From contig NZ_LZIL01000070.1 in the NCBI RefSeq assembly GCF_001667075.1, forward strand, positions 1 through 64,000: a stretch of DNA of 64,000 nucleotides. Direction: 5' to 3'. This document shows, in pieces, positions 17,643-27,498 of the stretch; the first letter of the stretch is position 1; the number at the start of each line of letters is the position of its first letter. The notes below the pieces were generated by a model. That model was not told the DNA's origin. It searched no databases and saw nothing but the letters and a program-made list of their open reading frames with translations. The translations under genes and the position numbers were made by a program. This stretch comes from Mycobacterium sp. 852014-52450_SCH5900713. Its GTDB lineage: Bacteria > Actinomycetota > Actinomycetes > Mycobacteriales > Mycobacteriaceae.

Positions 17643-17939
17643 CTACCCTCCCCAGACGTGGCCCGCCCGCCGATCGGCGTCCGCCACCTGGTCCGCGCCA
17701 TCGCGCACCGCGTTTCCGAGATCTACCAATATCTCGTTGAGGGCGGTCGCGGCCTGGTGCCACTTCTGCTGCTCAACCTGGTAGGCGGCCGCAGCCTCAC
17801 GGGTCCAGAGCTGCTGCAACGGGGCGATCTGCGACCTCAGTTCATCCAGCGCCGCGTTGAAGCGGGCCGATGTGGTGTGGATCTCCTGGCGAACCGAATA
17901 CTCGATTTCGCCGAAGTCGTAGGAGAGCGCCGATTCCAC
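17643..17939 (-). CDS. esxT: ESX-4 small secreted protein EsxT
   Basis: A 98-aa WXG100-family helical-hairpin protein, one half of the ESX-4 EsxT-EsxU heterodimer exported by the EccC4 machine. Between the helices it reads LWTREAAAAY, so the WXG position is W-T-R, as I recall for EsxT. The C-terminal helix contains DQVADADRRAG in place of a canonical YxxxD/E, so the export signal may sit on its partner. The start is GTG with GAAAGGA upstream. It is the last gene of the minus-strand ESX-4 operon, 15 bp after esxU. Confidence 0.9.
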   Translation of the reverse strand: MESALSYDFGEIEYSVRQEIHTTSARFNAALDELRSQIAPLQQLWTREAAAAYQVEQQKWHQAATALNEILVDLGNAVRDGADQVADADRRAGHVWGG

Positions 17940-17954
17940 GGATGGTCCTTTCGG

Positions 17955-18272
17955 TCAGAGTTGTCCGCCGGCGGCGGTGATGTGGCTTGCGTGGTCGTGG
18001 CCGGCCGCCTGCAGACTGGCCGCGTTGTGCCGAATGGTCTCGGCGATCGCGTGCAGGACGTGATAGAGCCGCAACGACTCGGCGTTCCAGCGATCCACCA
18101 CGTCTTTGAACCGCCCAGCCGCGGCCCCGCCCCAGACCGATGGCGGCACTCCGCTCACGCGGCCGATGAACGCTTGCAGCATGGCCCGGATTTCCTCGTT
18201 GCGGGCGTCCGTCATGCCCGCAACGGACCGCATCAGGTCGAAATCGGCGTTTAGTGTGTTCGCTGCAGCCAT
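17955..18272 (-). CDS. esxU: ESX-4 small secreted protein EsxU
   Basis: A 105-aa WXG100 protein, the partner of EsxT. The WXG motif is seen as VWGGAAAGRF between the two helices. The ATG giving MAAANTLNADFDLMRS is preferred because it gives the family length; the open frame continues upstream for 29 codons across the gap. It sits between the Rv3446c-like gene (49 bp upstream) and esxT. Confidence 0.9.
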   Translation of the reverse strand: MAAANTLNADFDLMRSVAGMTDARNEEIRAMLQAFIGRVSGVPPSVWGGAAAGRFKDVVDRWNAESLRLYHVLHAIAETIRHNAASLQAAGHDHASHITAAGGQL

Positions 18273-18321
18273 ATTGAGTTCGACCCTGACGACGCGCATT
18301 TGGTTCCACTCGATTCGCGAT

Positions 18322-19554
18322 TCATCCGATGGCGTGGGCGGACCGCACGGCCTGCTCACAGGCCACCCGGACGGCGTCTTCCATCCCGGGCGGGCTCTGG
18401 CATCCGAGGCTGATCCGGACCGGGCCGTCCAGCAGCACCGTCCACCGCACGTGATGGCCGGCGCGGACCTCGCGGTACGTCACCGCCGTCCTGCCGGCGC
18501 TGGTCCCGGAGGGATTGAAATCGACAAACACACCTGCGGGCTCGGCGTCGATCGCGCGTTTCAACCGCTCGGCCGTGCCACTCAGCGTCTCGCCGACGAC
18601 CGGCGACTGCGTGAGGTGCAACGCCACTTCGGGATCGGACGGGGAGGTGACCTGCACCCGCGCCGATCCCGGCCCGGCGACCACCCGCTGGGTGGGCCAA
18701 TCCGCGGGCACCGTAACTGCGACCCGGCCTTCCACCAGGAATTTTGTCGGCACGGCTTCCGCCTGCGGCGGAATCACCGGGGCGTGCCGGTCCACGGTGA
18801 CGACCGCCGGGGCCGCAGCGGCCAGCACCATGGCGGCCGCACCGAGGCCGCTCAGTGTCCGTGCGCGAGATCGGACACGATCGCCGGGTCCGCGCGACTC
18901 AGTCGGCTCGTCGTGATGGGACGCGACCGATCGGGCCAGCCGGGCCAGCCGGGCGTCGTCGATGCACACCACCGTCTGCCCGTTGCCGCGCGCGGCACCA
19001 GCGATCGACGCCGCAAGGGTCGCCGCCCCGGCCACGGCCCCAGGCGTGTCGATGAGGACAGTGACCGCGGGCGTGCCGGCGACGGTGGCCGCCACCTCGT
19101 CGGCGACAGGACGCGGTTGCGGCCGACGCGGTATGGCCACGACTTCGGCGCCACCGATCACCACCATCCGCTCGGTGATCTCCACGACCACCGTCGATTC
19201 CGCATCGGCACCGGCGGCCCGCGCCAGCAACCACGACCGGGGTCGCGCCAGCACGCGATCGAACACGGTCGCCGCTGCCGCGCTCACCATCCCGACACGC
19301 GACGACGACCACCAAGATGGATAGACCACGACGACGTCGTTGCCGCGCGCACAAGCCGCCGATCGCAGCGCGTCACGCCACAGCGAAGCAACGGCGACCG
19401 GGTGCTCGCCCACCACCGTGACCCGATCGTCTATGGCACCGAGCGCCGCCCCGACGATCTCGGACCTCTCGTGCTCGGCGACCGCGCTTGCCCCGCAACA
19501 TAATCGGCGGACCGTGCCTGGCCCTGCTTCGATGACGATGCGATGTGCGTTCAA
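18322..19554 (-). CDS. Type VII secretion-associated protein, Rv3446c family
   Basis: A 410-aa protein specific to ESX-4-type loci (Rv3446c family). The N-terminal about 270 residues are a soluble nucleotide-binding-like or actin-like fold of unclear function (HRIVIEAGPGTVRRLCCG; VLIDTPGAVAGAA). One membrane helix follows (LSGLGAAAMVLAAAAPAVVTV), and then an outer domain that carries the family signature (DWPTQRVVAGPGSARVQV; AGVFVDFNPSGTSAGRTAVTYREV). The TTG start overlaps the eccC4 stop (TTGA), which decides the start over a longer frame. It is thought to take the place of EccE in the minimal ESX-4 system. Confidence 0.85.
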   Translation of the reverse strand: MNAHRIVIEAGPGTVRRLCCGASAVAEHERSEIVGAALGAIDDRVTVVGEHPVAVASLWRDALRSAACARGNDVVVVYPSWWSSSRVGMVSAAAATVFDRVLARPRSWLLARAAGADAESTVVVEITERMVVIGGAEVVAIPRRPQPRPVADEVAATVAGTPAVTVLIDTPGAVAGAATLAASIAGAARGNGQTVVCIDDARLARLARSVASHHDEPTESRGPGDRVRSRARTLSGLGAAAMVLAAAAPAVVTVDRHAPVIPPQAEAVPTKFLVEGRVAVTVPADWPTQRVVAGPGSARVQVTSPSDPEVALHLTQSPVVGETLSGTAERLKRAIDAEPAGVFVDFNPSGTSAGRTAVTYREVRAGHHVRWTVLLDGPVRISLGCQSPPGMEDAVRVACEQAVRSAHAIG

Positions 19555-22500
19555 GGCGCACTCCAAGCCACCTGGACGAGCTGTTCGTCGCCCGCGCCGG
19601 TGTGCAGAACACCGCGTCCGGGCGGCAATAGCGCTGGGCGACCGGACCCGAACGGCACGTGCTCGCCGGGAGATCCGCTCATCATCAGTGTCGTGCAACC
19701 GAAATCACGTACGGCCGCGAGCAAGGGCTCGAATAACGCGCGCTCCGCCCCACCGCTGCGCCGCGTTATGAGCAGGTGCAGCCCCAGATCCGTCGCATAC
19801 GGCAGATATTCGGTAATCGGCGCAAGCGGATTGCCTGCTGGGCCGGCGACCAGATCGTAATCGTCGACGACAAGGTAGATATCGGGCCCAGACCACCCCG
19901 ACCCGGCTCGCGGCTGGGTCGGGGTGGCGTCGACCGGGGGCATTCGACGCCGCAACAGGTCGAGCAGGTCTGGCAGCATCCCGGCCAGGGAGCCCGGCGA
20001 GATGGCGTACGCCCCGAGATGCTCGGTCTCGACGACGCCGAGCAGCGAGCGCCGGAAATCGACGATCACGAGGTTCGCCTGCGCGTGGGTCTTCGTCCGG
20101 ACTAACTCACGGCACAGTGTGCGTAATGTCGCGGTCTTGCCGCACCCCTTGTCGCCGAGCACGAGAAGATGGGCGTGCCGGTCGAATTCGCATGTCACCG
20201 GCTGCAGCCGATGCTCGTCGATGCCCAGGACGATGCGGTCGCCCACTCGGGTCACGACGGTGTCACGCTCTACTACCTTGGGCAGCACGGGTATTGGTGG
20301 CGCACGAAATTCGGTGGGACCGATCTCGGCCAGGGGTAAGGCCATCATCATGTGCGACCCGTCGCTGGAAAGACCGCGGCCCGGTTTGCCCTGGGGCACG
20401 TGTTGCGCCGCTTTTCGGTCCACCTCGGAATCGGCGGGATCACCTAATCGCAGCTCGATGCGGGTGCCGATTTGGTCCCGCAATGCGGGCCTGACCTCAG
20501 CCCACCGCGACGCCGACACCACCACGTGCACGCCGAACGAAAGACCCTGTGTCGCAATGGCGGTGACCGATGACTCCAGTATGGCGAATTGCTCACGTAG
20601 AGTCGCCCAACCGTCGACGAGAAGGAAGATGTCCCCGAAAGGATCGGTGTCGGGCGCCTTGCGCTGCGCCCGCAGCTGTCGGTATTCCGCCATCGACCCA
20701 ATCCCGTGGACACTGAAGATGGCCTCCCGTGAACGGATAACCGACTCACATTCGGCAACGATCCGCGCCACGAGTCGCTGTTCGGCCCTTCCGGCGACCG
20801 CACCGACATGCTGGATTGTCCGTGTCGACGTCAGCGCCCCGCCGCCGAAGTCCAGGCAGTAGAACTGCACCTGCCGCGGGTCGTGTGTGGCTGCCAACGC
20901 TGTGATCAGCGTGCGCAGTGCCGTCGACTTGCCCGACTGCGGCGCGCCGACGACCGCCACATTGCCTGCGGCTCCTCGCAAATCGACCATCAGCGGTGTT
21001 CGGGACTGCTCGAAGGGCCGGTCGACGATGCCGAGCGGAACCGTCAGGGCTGCCGACCCGCGAGGAGCATCGCGAAGCACGGTGTGCAGCGCGGGCGCCG
21101 GGCCTAGCGGTGGCAGCCAGACTTGGTGCGCGGGCGGCCCGTGGCCGGACAACCGGTCCAGGACCGCGTGCACGGCCGTTCGCTCTGACGCCCCACCGGT
21201 CTCGATGGCGTGGATGATCTCGCCGACCCTCTGAGTCCCGAACGCGCGCACGGAAGGCTCAGACACGGGCGTCGCGGCCGGCGGACCGGCCGGCAGCGGT
21301 CCCGAAACGTATGCGGCGTGGAACCGGGTCAGCTCTCCGTCGCTCGTCCGCAGGTAACCCGCCCCAGGAATATTCGGCAGTTGATGGGCATCGAGTGTTC
21401 CCAGCACCGCGCGTGATTCACCGGCCGACAGGGTTTTCAGGCAGAGCCGATAGGACAGGTGGGCATCCAGCCCGCGCAGCCGACCCTCGTCGAGTCGTTG
21501 GCTAGCCAGCAACAGATGCATGCCCAAGGACCGGCCGAGCCGTCCGATCGCCACGAAAAGGTCGGCGAAATCCGGATGCTGGCTCAGCAACTCGGAAAAC
21601 TCGTCGACAATGATGAACAAGGTAGGCAGAGTCGTCGATGCGGTGCCGTCCCCGCGCGCACGTTCGTACGCCGCGGCGCTGGCCACGCCCGACGCGCGCA
21701 AAAGCCTTTGCCGACGGTTCATTTCACCGGTCAAGGCGTCACGCATCCGGGCCACCAGCGGCGCATCGTCGGCAAGGTTGGTGATGACCGCCGCCACGTG
21801 CGGTGCCCGGGCGTAATCGAGAAACGTTGCTCCGCCCTTGAAGTCGACAAGCAGCAGATTGAGCACATCGGGCGGGTTTCGCGCGATCATCCCCAGTGCG
21901 ATCGTGCGCAGTAGCTCAGACTTGCCCGACCCCGTGGCGCCGATGCAGAGCCCGTGTGGACCCATGCCGTTTTCCGCGGCCTCTTTGATATCTAGCTCCA
22001 GCCGCGCGCCATCAGCCCGGCTTCCGATCGGGACGCGGAGCCGATCGCGGTGGTCTTGGTTGTGCCACAATGCGACCGGATTGAAGCAGGACACCTCGTC
22101 GATGCCGATCAGGCTCGGCCAAGTCGCGGCGTTGTTGCCGCGAAAGGCCGTGCCGGCCCGGTACATCGCCAACCGGCGGGCACACACCAGCGCCTCCAAG
22201 GGGGCCAACCCGTCCGGCTCTGTCAGCGTCTGATCTTCACCTAACGGGCTTATCGTCACCGGTGCGCCGTCGCGGCCGCTACCGACTTCGACGACGGTCG
22301 CACCCGCGATTTCGGCGACGCTGTCACCCAGGTCGGTGATCACCACCGCGTGCGTCGACCGCACACCGGTGAGCGCGCTTCGCGCATCCCGCGCATTCCG
22401 ATACACCATCCGCACGGCGCCCAACCCGTCGGCCGCGCTCGGGTGTTGGTTGTGCGGCAACCATTTCAGCCACTCCCAGTGCCTACGGTTCCGGTCGCTG

Positions 22501-23237
22501 ATCGCGGCGACGATCAGCAACTGATCGGGAGGGTGCAAGACGGCAAGCTGGCAAATCATCGCCCGCAGCGTTCCCCGCGCCGCGGTCTCGTCGCCGTCGA
22601 TCGTCACACGTGGGATTCCCCGCAAGCCGATCGCGACCGGTCCGACGATCGTGGAATGAGCGCGCAGGAAGCGTTGCAGGGCGGTGGTGGTGACCGGGTC
22701 GGCAGGTTCGCTGGTCGGCGGGGCTACCAGCCGGGTGGCCAGCGGCTGGGTGCTGGTGCCGACTCGGACTAGGCAGAAGTCGGGGTCGGTCGCTCGGCGC
22801 TCCCACATTCGGGGGCCGCCGATCAATGTCCACAGCGTGTCGGGGTCGGGGTGACTCCATGTCAGCGAGGAACGCTGTGCTTCAGCGGTTTCGGTGACGG
22901 TTGCGCGTAGCTGACTGAGGTATCCGAGGTAGCGGAGGCGTTCGCCTTCGATGCCGCCGCCCTGGCGGCGCCCGCGCACAGCCATCGCTGTCACCAGCGA
23001 CGAGGCCATCATCATGATCGGGAAGCCCAGGAACATGGGGGTACGGTTGCCGCCCAGCCCCGACCCGAATGCCGCCGCCATCGCACTCATTCCGGCGACG
23101 GCCAGGAGGGCCGGCAACATGCGCAGCAGGCCCGGTGTCGGCGAAGACGGCGGGGCGGGCGGCGGATCGACAGGGAGGTCAGCGGTGGCTACTGCCGGTG
23201 GCTGGCAACGCGCCACGGGCACGAAAACTCGGGTCAT
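19551..23237 (-). CDS. eccC4: ESX-4 FtsK/SpoIIIE-type ATPase EccC4
   Basis: The motor of the ESX-4 secretion machine, 1228 aa at the inner membrane. After a Pro-rich N-terminus there are two membrane helices (LLRMLPALLAVAGMSAM; FLGFPIMMMASSLVTAMAV), then a DUF region and three ATPase domains in series. Their Walker A motifs are GATGSGKSE, GAPQSGKST and GDKGCGKTA; the first domain also has a clear Walker B (LFIIVDEFSELL). It recognises EsxT-EsxU type substrates through the last domain. The ATG giving MTRVFVPVARC has GGGAGGGGA 4 nt upstream, better than the longer frame. It is divergent from eccD4 across 125 bp. Confidence 0.95.
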   Translation of the reverse strand: MTRVFVPVARCQPPAVATADLPVDPPPAPPSSPTPGLLRMLPALLAVAGMSAMAAAFGSGLGGNRTPMFLGFPIMMMASSLVTAMAVRGRRQGGGIEGERLRYLGYLSQLRATVTETAEAQRSSLTWSHPDPDTLWTLIGGPRMWERRATDPDFCLVRVGTSTQPLATRLVAPPTSEPADPVTTTALQRFLRAHSTIVGPVAIGLRGIPRVTIDGDETAARGTLRAMICQLAVLHPPDQLLIVAAISDRNRRHWEWLKWLPHNQHPSAADGLGAVRMVYRNARDARSALTGVRSTHAVVITDLGDSVAEIAGATVVEVGSGRDGAPVTISPLGEDQTLTEPDGLAPLEALVCARRLAMYRAGTAFRGNNAATWPSLIGIDEVSCFNPVALWHNQDHRDRLRVPIGSRADGARLELDIKEAAENGMGPHGLCIGATGSGKSELLRTIALGMIARNPPDVLNLLLVDFKGGATFLDYARAPHVAAVITNLADDAPLVARMRDALTGEMNRRQRLLRASGVASAAAYERARGDGTASTTLPTLFIIVDEFSELLSQHPDFADLFVAIGRLGRSLGMHLLLASQRLDEGRLRGLDAHLSYRLCLKTLSAGESRAVLGTLDAHQLPNIPGAGYLRTSDGELTRFHAAYVSGPLPAGPPAATPVSEPSVRAFGTQRVGEIIHAIETGGASERTAVHAVLDRLSGHGPPAHQVWLPPLGPAPALHTVLRDAPRGSAALTVPLGIVDRPFEQSRTPLMVDLRGAAGNVAVVGAPQSGKSTALRTLITALAATHDPRQVQFYCLDFGGGALTSTRTIQHVGAVAGRAEQRLVARIVAECESVIRSREAIFSVHGIGSMAEYRQLRAQRKAPDTDPFGDIFLLVDGWATLREQFAILESSVTAIATQGLSFGVHVVVSASRWAEVRPALRDQIGTRIELRLGDPADSEVDRKAAQHVPQGKPGRGLSSDGSHMMMALPLAEIGPTEFRAPPIPVLPKVVERDTVVTRVGDRIVLGIDEHRLQPVTCEFDRHAHLLVLGDKGCGKTATLRTLCRELVRTKTHAQANLVIVDFRRSLLGVVETEHLGAYAISPGSLAGMLPDLLDLLRRRMPPVDATPTQPRAGSGWSGPDIYLVVDDYDLVAGPAGNPLAPITEYLPYATDLGLHLLITRRSGGAERALFEPLLAAVRDFGCTTLMMSGSPGEHVPFGSGRPALLPPGRGVLHTGAGDEQLVQVAWSAP

Positions 23238-23362
23238 CTCGTCCCCTCCCTCGCGCGACCGTAGGCAGCACCGAGGGCCACGACAAGTCACCTGTGGACA
23301 GTCAGATACCCGGCGGCCGAAACCTGGCTATTTTGGCGGCAATCCGACTGAAGGGGGCACCA

Positions 23363-24757
23363 TTGCCTGCGACCGATCCGGGGCTGCGCCGGGTGTCAAT
23401 CCATTCCGGCGCCACCGCCACCGACGTGTCCCTACCGGCCGAGATTCCCATCGCCATACTGACCCCGTCGATCGTCGACCTCCTGAGGGTCCGTGACGGC
23501 GACGAAGATCTGACCGCCAAGCGCTACCACCTTTCACTCCCTGGATACTCTGCTCTGGACCCGTCGAAGACGCTGGCGCAGAACGACATTGCAGATGGCG
23601 CAGTTCTGCTACTGAGCCAGCAGCCCGCCCCGCCACCCGTAACTCGTCACCACGACATCGCGGAGGCCGTGACGGAGGCGCTGGCGTCGGCTGCAGAACC
23701 TGGGACCGATGCCCGGAATCGACCGGCGGCCCGGCGCACCGGTACGGTCGCGGCGAGCTGCTCGATCGCCATCGGCGTGCTGGCGCTCATCCGAAATGCG
23801 CTCAGCGGCAACCCCGACCACGCGATCAACATGACGGTGGGCGTGGCGGCGGGCACGGGCCTGGTTGCGCTGCTGTCCGCTGTGGTTGTGCACCGGGCCT
23901 ATCGGAATGCGGTCGCCGGGCTGGCGCTGAACGCGATGGCCACCGCGTTTGCGGCGCTCGCCGGTTTTCTGGCGGTACCCGGCCGCCCTGGCGTCTGCAA
24001 TGTCTTGCTGGCCGCGACAGCGGCGACCATGACTTGCGTTTTGGCGATGCGGGCATCGGGTTGCGGAGTGGTCGCATTGACCGCCGTATCGTGCGTCACG
24101 ACGGTGGTCGCCGTGGCCGCACTGGTGGGGCTGATCACCGCGGCCCCGCCGCGCGCCCTCGGCGCGGGCTCGGCGCTGGTGTCACTCGGCCTGCTTGGGG
24201 CCTCGGCGCGGGTTTCGATCGTGTTGGCGGGGTTATCGCCCCAGCTGTTGCCGCCATCGGACATGGACGAGGGCCAAGCAAGCGTGGCTCGCCTGACGGT
24301 GCAGGCGCGCCGCGCCGATGCGCGGTTGTCGAGCCTGCTTGCCGGATTCTCGGCATCGGCGGCCGTCGGTGCGGTCGTGACCGTGCTGGCCGGCGCATCG
24401 CGCCTGTCCTGCATGGCATTCGGCACTCTCACCGGCGGTTTGCTGCTCTTACGTGCGCGGTCCGGTGCCGGCATAAGGATGCAAACGTTCGCCATCGCGG
24501 GAATGGCGGTGGTGGGGACGACTTTCGGTGTGGCCGCCATGGGCACAACTGGCCACGGGCCGTGGGTCGCCGCCGCTGCGGCGACGCTGAGCGCCGCGGC
24601 GCTTTACCTCGGTTTCGCCGCTCCGACGATGTCGTTTTCGCCGATCGTTCGCCGCAGCTTCGATGCGTTGGAGTGGCTGGCACTGGTCGCGTTGGTCCCG
24701 TTGGCGTGCTGGATATGCGGACTCTGTGGCGCAGTCCGGGAATTGAACCTCAAGTGA
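23363..24757 (+). CDS. eccD4: ESX-4 membrane channel component EccD4
   Basis: A 464-aa core membrane protein. Residues 1 to about 95 form a ubiquitin-like cytoplasmic domain (RRVSIHSGATATDVSLPAEIP; AILTPSIVDLL). About eleven membrane helices follow from residue 130 to the end. The TTG start is chosen because AAGGGGG lies 5 nt before it and the resulting N-terminus matches EccD4; the longer open frame overlaps eccC4's start. Its stop overlaps the mycP4 start (GTGA). Confidence 0.93.
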   Translation: MPATDPGLRRVSIHSGATATDVSLPAEIPIAILTPSIVDLLRVRDGDEDLTAKRYHLSLPGYSALDPSKTLAQNDIADGAVLLLSQQPAPPPVTRHHDIAEAVTEALASAAEPGTDARNRPAARRTGTVAASCSIAIGVLALIRNALSGNPDHAINMTVGVAAGTGLVALLSAVVVHRAYRNAVAGLALNAMATAFAALAGFLAVPGRPGVCNVLLAATAATMTCVLAMRASGCGVVALTAVSCVTTVVAVAALVGLITAAPPRALGAGSALVSLGLLGASARVSIVLAGLSPQLLPPSDMDEGQASVARLTVQARRADARLSSLLAGFSASAAVGAVVTVLAGASRLSCMAFGTLTGGLLLLRARSGAGIRMQTFAIAGMAVVGTTFGVAAMGTTGHGPWVAAAAATLSAAALYLGFAAPTMSFSPIVRRSFDALEWLALVALVPLACWICGLCGAVRELNLK

Positions 24758-26046
24758 GGACGTCGCGCGTCGTCCGCCTCCTGCCGGTGTCTGCGCTGGC
24801 GTGGCTGACGGTGCTGGGGCTGCCAGTGGCCCAAGCGGTTCCGCCGCCTCAGGTCGACGACAGGTGGTTACCGAAGCCCGCACGGCCCGCACCCACGCGG
24901 CCGACGGTGCAACGCGAGGTTTGCGCGAAGTTGACGACGGGATCGGCGCCTGACCGGCTCGCTAACCTCCTCGATCTGTCGCGGGTCTGGCAGCTCACCC
25001 GCGGCACCGGCCAACGGGTCGCGGTCATCGACACCGGTGTCTCGCGGCATCCCCTGCTATCCGATGTGGTGCCGGGCGGGGATTATGTGTCCGGGGGCGA
25101 CGGGACCCAGGATTGTGATGCGCACGGCACTCTGGTCGCCGGAATCATCGCTGCCACAGCGGATTCGGGTTCGGCTGGCGTTGCCCCCGGAGCCACCGTG
25201 ATCAGCATTCGCCAGTCCAGCGCTAAGTTCTCCCCCGCCGATGACCGGTCCCGTGGGGGCGTCGGTGACGTCGACACCATGGCGAAGGCCGTCCGCACTG
25301 CCGCCGATCTCGGCGCCTCGGTGATCAACATCTCCTCGGTGGCCTGCGTTCCGGTCGCGTCGGCGCTCGACGATCGCGCACTGGGCGCCGCGCTGGCCTA
25401 CGCCGTCGATGTCAAAAACGCCGTCATCGTGGCCGCGGCCGGCAACGCCGGCGGAGCTGCGCATTGCCCTCCCCAGCGCTCAGACGCCACCTGGGAGACG
25501 GCCACGGTTGCGGTCAGCCCGGCGTGGTACGACGACTTCGTGCTGACCGTCGGTTCGGTGGATCCTGAAGGGGCGCCGTCGGACTTCACCCTCGCAGGCC
25601 CCTGGGTGGACGTAGCGGCGCCCGGCGAGGCGGTGACGCCGCTCGGCTCGGAACCGGTGTCCGGCACCAGTTATGCCGCGCCAGTGGTCAGTGGGCTGGC
25701 CGCGCTGATCCGGGCGCGGTTCCCGGTGTTGACCGCGCGGCAAGTGATGCAGCGCATCGAGTCCACAGCCCATCACCCGCCCTCCGGTTGGGACCCGCTC
25801 GTGGGCAACGGCGCGATCGACGCGCTGGCGGCAATCAGCACCGATGCCGGTCCACCCGGGACCGTATCGAGGCCTGCCCCCGCGACGATCGCCGCGCCGC
25901 CGCCACCCGCGCCGCAGAACGCACACGCGCGGAACACCGCGTTGCGCGGCGTCGCGCTGTGCCTCGCCGCGCTGGGGGTTGCGCTGGCCGCCGGTGTGGC
26001 CAGGGGGCGACTACGGCACCCCCGCGACAACGTCACGGCCGATTGA
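24754..26046 (+). CDS. mycP4: Mycosin-4 subtilisin-like protease
   Basis: A membrane-anchored, periplasm-facing serine protease of the ESX-4 system, 430 aa. A signal peptide (LLPVSALAWLTVLGLPVAQA) precedes the catalytic triad Asp93 (AVIDTG), His124 (DAHGTLVAGI) and Ser306 (GTSYAAPVVSG); Asn231 in AAAGNAGG is the oxyanion residue. A Pro-rich linker and one C-terminal membrane helix (about 395-415) complete the mycosin plan. The GTG start overlaps the eccD4 stop. Its 3' end overlaps eccB4's 3' end by 36 bp on the opposite strand, so neither gene can be lengthened without changing the other. Confidence 0.95.
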   Translation: MRTSRVVRLLPVSALAWLTVLGLPVAQAVPPPQVDDRWLPKPARPAPTRPTVQREVCAKLTTGSAPDRLANLLDLSRVWQLTRGTGQRVAVIDTGVSRHPLLSDVVPGGDYVSGGDGTQDCDAHGTLVAGIIAATADSGSAGVAPGATVISIRQSSAKFSPADDRSRGGVGDVDTMAKAVRTAADLGASVINISSVACVPVASALDDRALGAALAYAVDVKNAVIVAAAGNAGGAAHCPPQRSDATWETATVAVSPAWYDDFVLTVGSVDPEGAPSDFTLAGPWVDVAAPGEAVTPLGSEPVSGTSYAAPVVSGLAALIRARFPVLTARQVMQRIESTAHHPPSGWDPLVGNGAIDALAAISTDAGPPGTVSRPAPATIAAPPPPAPQNAHARNTALRGVALCLAALGVALAAGVARGRLRHPRDNVTAD

Positions 26047-27378
26047 CGCCTTCTCTCTGCTCAGTTCCGGCCCGGCCGGAAGGGCCCCCAGTACGGGCCA
26101 CGGCGCCGGGTTAGCCGCCGGTAGCCCGAGATCATGTGCGGCGTCGTCGTCGTGGATCGCGAACCGCACCCCGCTGTCGGTGACCAGGTACCGCGTACCG
26201 ACTCGCACATAGGCGTTTCGGCCGGGCGGCATGTACACCGCGTCCAGTGCGGGGCCGGGGCCGTCGGCCTGGGACAACGTCACGGGTGCCTGACCGGCCG
26301 GTATCGGCAGCCGAGCGCCGGTCAGAAACGTGACGCCCGATCGGCCGGGTGGCGCCGGTTGCCACGAGACGCACAAAGCGCTGCCGTCCGACAGGGTGGG
26401 GGCCCGGTCGGGGAAGCCGGCGACCGGCAGCACATCGACGATCGGAGCGGCGCGAATCGCATCGGGCGCCACCGTGACGGCGTTAGCGGTGCCCTCGGAA
26501 TTGCTGGAGCGCAGGAGGTCGGCGGCCACCTGTCCGATCCGCTGAACCCCGGCAGCGACCACCGCGTAATACTCGTCACCCCCAGACCGTGTGATGCGCA
26601 CCACGCTGCCCACCGCGAAACCGGGTAGCGCGGACGCCTTGTCGCCGGCGCCTCGGATAAGGGGTGTCCTGATCGATGGGGCCTCGGGGATGGCGTTCAG
26701 CAACGCCGCGGAGACGCGTCGCGGTTTGCGGCCTTCCAGCCGAAGCGCGCGCACGACCCCGACGTCGGCGACGTCCACCACGGCCCGCTTCCCGTCGTAG
26801 AGCAGGTAGGCCGGCGAACCCGAGGCTGGCGCGACCAGTGCGGCCTGCCCGGAACCCAGTCGCCCGGCCGCCGCGTCGTCGGTGCGGCCCACAACAACCG
26901 TCGTCGTGCCGGCGCCGTCGGCGTCGCAGATCGTCCAGGCCGCTTCGTCCGCCGACAACGGATCGCCGATGGAATGCGGCGCACCCGGGATACCCAGCAG
27001 CGGGCCGCGTTTGGCCCGGGCCAAGTCCGCTTCGGGCACCGGCCGGGGATTCGCCGCCACTGCCGCGATCAACCGCGCCGACGCCAGGTTCATGACGGGG
27101 TGCCAGGTATCGCCCACCCGTACGTACAGCGCCCCGGATTCTTGCCCCATCACCAGTTGGGCGCTGTCGAGCGCCGCCCGTGGCCGCAGCAAAGCAAGGA
27201 GCGCAGCCCCCGCGACGGCGACCGCCGCCAGCACGCACCCGATCGTCAGCGCCGCCGTCTGCGTACGCGAGCCGGCGCTGAGGGTGTGGATGTTCCCGCC
27301 CAGCAACGCGCACTCGACGCGACGCAGCAGGAATCGGTAGCCGCTGACGTGCAGCCACGTGGTGGGCTCACGCTGCAC
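26011..27378 (-). CDS. eccB4: ESX-4 core component EccB4
   Basis: A 455-aa bitopic protein. A short cytoplasmic N-terminus (EPTTWLHVSGYRFLLRRVECALL) is followed by one membrane helix (TIGCVLAAVAVAGAALLALL) and a large periplasmic domain built of four repeats with a central core, containing two conserved Cys (TICDADG and LCVSW). The GTG giving VQREPTTWLHVSGYR is chosen, with GGGGGA 5 nt upstream; an upstream TTG adds four residues. A -10-like TAGCGT lies 32 bp upstream. It is transcribed toward mycP4 and is divergent from cut3. Confidence 0.93.
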   Translation of the reverse strand: MQREPTTWLHVSGYRFLLRRVECALLGGNIHTLSAGSRTQTAALTIGCVLAAVAVAGAALLALLRPRAALDSAQLVMGQESGALYVRVGDTWHPVMNLASARLIAAVAANPRPVPEADLARAKRGPLLGIPGAPHSIGDPLSADEAAWTICDADGAGTTTVVVGRTDDAAAGRLGSGQAALVAPASGSPAYLLYDGKRAVVDVADVGVVRALRLEGRKPRRVSAALLNAIPEAPSIRTPLIRGAGDKASALPGFAVGSVVRITRSGGDEYYAVVAAGVQRIGQVAADLLRSSNSEGTANAVTVAPDAIRAAPIVDVLPVAGFPDRAPTLSDGSALCVSWQPAPPGRSGVTFLTGARLPIPAGQAPVTLSQADGPGPALDAVYMPPGRNAYVRVGTRYLVTDSGVRFAIHDDDAAHDLGLPAANPAPWPVLGALPAGPELSREKASIGRDVVAGVP

Positions 27379-27486
27379 TGATTCCCCCAACCTGCGTAGT
27401 CGTTGCGCATACGCTAAATCGCCCGTCGGCGGGGGCGCTTAATTGATCCACAGGTCAGCGAACTTTCGAACCGTGCTTAGGGTAGG

Positions 27487-27492
27487 TAAAGT
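27487..27492 (+). promoter_or_regulatory. -10 element (TAAAGT) for cut3, leaderless spacing
   Basis: TAAAGT fits TANNNT and ends 6 nt before the GTG. No ribosome site is seen, consistent with a leaderless message. Confidence 0.5.
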
Positions 27493-27498
27493 TACGGC

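Noticed and set aside
18106..19503. A 465-codon plus-strand frame opposite the Rv3446c-like gene
   Set aside because: Antisense to a conserved ESX-4 gene with a defined operon position.
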